Position numbers and translations under genes: made by a program. Positions 63,357 through 64,000 of a DNA stretch of 64,000 bases are shown one piece after another. This DNA is from Flavobacterium marginilacus (GTDB taxonomy: Bacteria; Bacteroidota; Bacteroidia; Flavobacteriales; Flavobacteriaceae). Within the stretch, counting starts at the first letter, position 1; the number at the start of each line of letters is the position of its first letter. The stretch is taken from the NCBI RefSeq assembly GCF_026870155.1, contig NZ_CP113975.1, forward strand, positions 4,650,001 through 4,714,000, in the 5' to 3' direction. The notes under the pieces were generated by a model. It saw only the letters and a list, made by a program, of their open reading frames with translations, did no database searches and was not told the DNA's origin.

Positions 63357-63493
63357 AACGAATCTGTCTGGCGAAAAATCACTTCATTTAAAATCCTTGC
63401 ATAACATTATATTTACGATTTCATCGGATTTTAATAATCTCATTTTTAAACAAATAAAAAAAGTAAGGTTTTATTTTTACCATTATTAATTTT

Positions 63494-64000
63494 ATGAAAA
63501 TGAAGAAGCTTTTAGAAATAATAAACAAAAACAACTTTTTTTATATTGGCAGTTTGCTATTGACTATCTCGGCTGTTCTTTTTTTATGCACTAATACAAA
63601 GGCTGACAGCTTCATTATTCTGAATGGCTTTCACACACCTTCACTAACAGTCTTTTTTCAAAATATTACTATTTGCGGAGATGGCCTTTTCACTTTATTG
63701 CTATTTGCGGTTATTATGCTTTCCTTCAAAAAACATAGAGAATTAGGAATGCTTTTGCTCCTTGGGTATTTAAGTTCCGGAATTTTATCCCAAATCATAA
63801 AACATTTTGTTATGTCTCCAAGACCCAGCGTATATTTCGAATCTCTTCATTACAGCTATTATTTGGACACTTTTTCAAATTGCAGAATTGGATTTCGAAG
63901 CTTCCCTTCAGGTCATACCGCCTCGGCATTTGCAATGGTGACCGTTTTTACAAATTATTTTAAAAGAAGGCATATCTGGGCTTTTTCATTATTATTCGCG
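63494..64000 (+). CDS. PAP2-family phosphatase, N-terminal part (runs off the right edge)
   Basis: 169 codons visible from ATG 63494 (MKMKKLLEIINKNNFFYIGS). Four or more membrane helices, and the first two phosphatase motifs: KHFVMSPRP (K-x6-R-P) and PSGHTAS. The third motif (SR-x5-H-x3-D) would lie beyond base 64000. Such enzymes dephosphorylate phosphatidic acid, undecaprenyl pyrophosphate or related lipids at the inner membrane. Confidence 0.85.
   Translation, partial: MKMKKLLEIINKNNFFYIGSLLLTISAVLFLCTNTKADSFIILNGFHTPSLTVFFQNITICGDGLFTLLLFAVIMLSFKKHRELGMLLLLGYLSSGILSQIIKHFVMSPRPSVYFESLHYSYYLDTFSNCRIGFRSFPSGHTASAFAMVTVFTNYFKRRHIWAFSLLFA

Overview
The window reads as chromosomal DNA of a Flavobacterium-like member of the Bacteroidota. 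The base composition is AT-rich. Promoters have the phylum's TTG/TTTG ... TAnnTTTG form, for example at the tRNA-Gln, rplM, rplU and HU genes. Start codons lack strong Shine-Dalgarno sequences. The gliding genes gldE and gldD are present, and most genes are housekeeping genes in flavobacterial order.

Layout. 0-5.6 kb: the 5' end of rimP with a hairpin leader, a two-domain universal stress protein, tRNA-Gln, a large DUF2723 membrane glycosyltransferase-like protein and a polysaccharide deacetylase. 5.6-10.3 kb: a thioredoxin fold that has lost both catalytic cysteines, a membrane metallophosphoesterase, and an OmpR-type two-component system between two small exported Lys/Ala-rich proteins. Those two genes share a promoter with CTTCAT direct repeats. 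10.3-17 kb: structured intergenic repeats, polA, two unrecognised genes each followed by the same roughly 100-bp repeat, a gene remnant and a LacI-type regulator. 17-20 kb: rplM-rpsI and rpsB-tsf. 20-24 kb: an MFS transporter, an exported Ppx/GppA-like ASKHA protein, a frameshifted pseudogene and tag.

24-31.4 kb holds a complete thiamin pathway under a TPP riboswitch: thiS, thiC, a ThiE/TenI-like gene, thiD, thiE, thiG, thiH and thiF. A second TPP riboswitch at 40.3 kb precedes a TonB-dependent receptor, so biosynthesis and probable outer-membrane uptake share one control. 31.6-37.9 kb: aat, a DUF3127 protein with an SSB-like C-terminal tip, a flavin reductase, an orphan histidine kinase, a transglutaminase-like protein, and greA with a HIT gene. 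38-46.6 kb: the receptor, arfB, a NadR-like kinase fused to DUF4301, a PnuC-type transporter, a GGGP-synthase-type enzyme, a phosphopantetheinyl transferase and ahcY. 46.7-52.4 kb: a small membrane protein, a long gene-poor stretch with a transposase remnant, rplU-rpmA, and a catalytic/non-catalytic M16 peptidase pair.

52.4-56.4 kb is the most dynamic part: a complete IS30-type element with a 50-bp perfect palindrome, a DMT exporter, a metal-binding-domain lipoprotein, and remnants of a papain-like protein and a HlyD-type secretion adaptor. 56.4-64 kb: gldD, gldE, ssb and mutY on one strand; HU, a 30-residue ribosomal-protein-like gene and rng on the other; then an unrecognised outer-membrane-like protein and a truncated PAP2 phosphatase.

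The most promising leads are three. (1) The two-component system with its two exported Asr-like peptides and a shared pho-box-like operator. (2) A family of structured 3' elements that start right after stop codons, whose hairpin arms change in sequence but keep pairing. (3) Cassette-like gene-plus-repeat units at 13.7-15.1 kb. No CRISPR array, rRNA operon, prophage or replication origin was seen.
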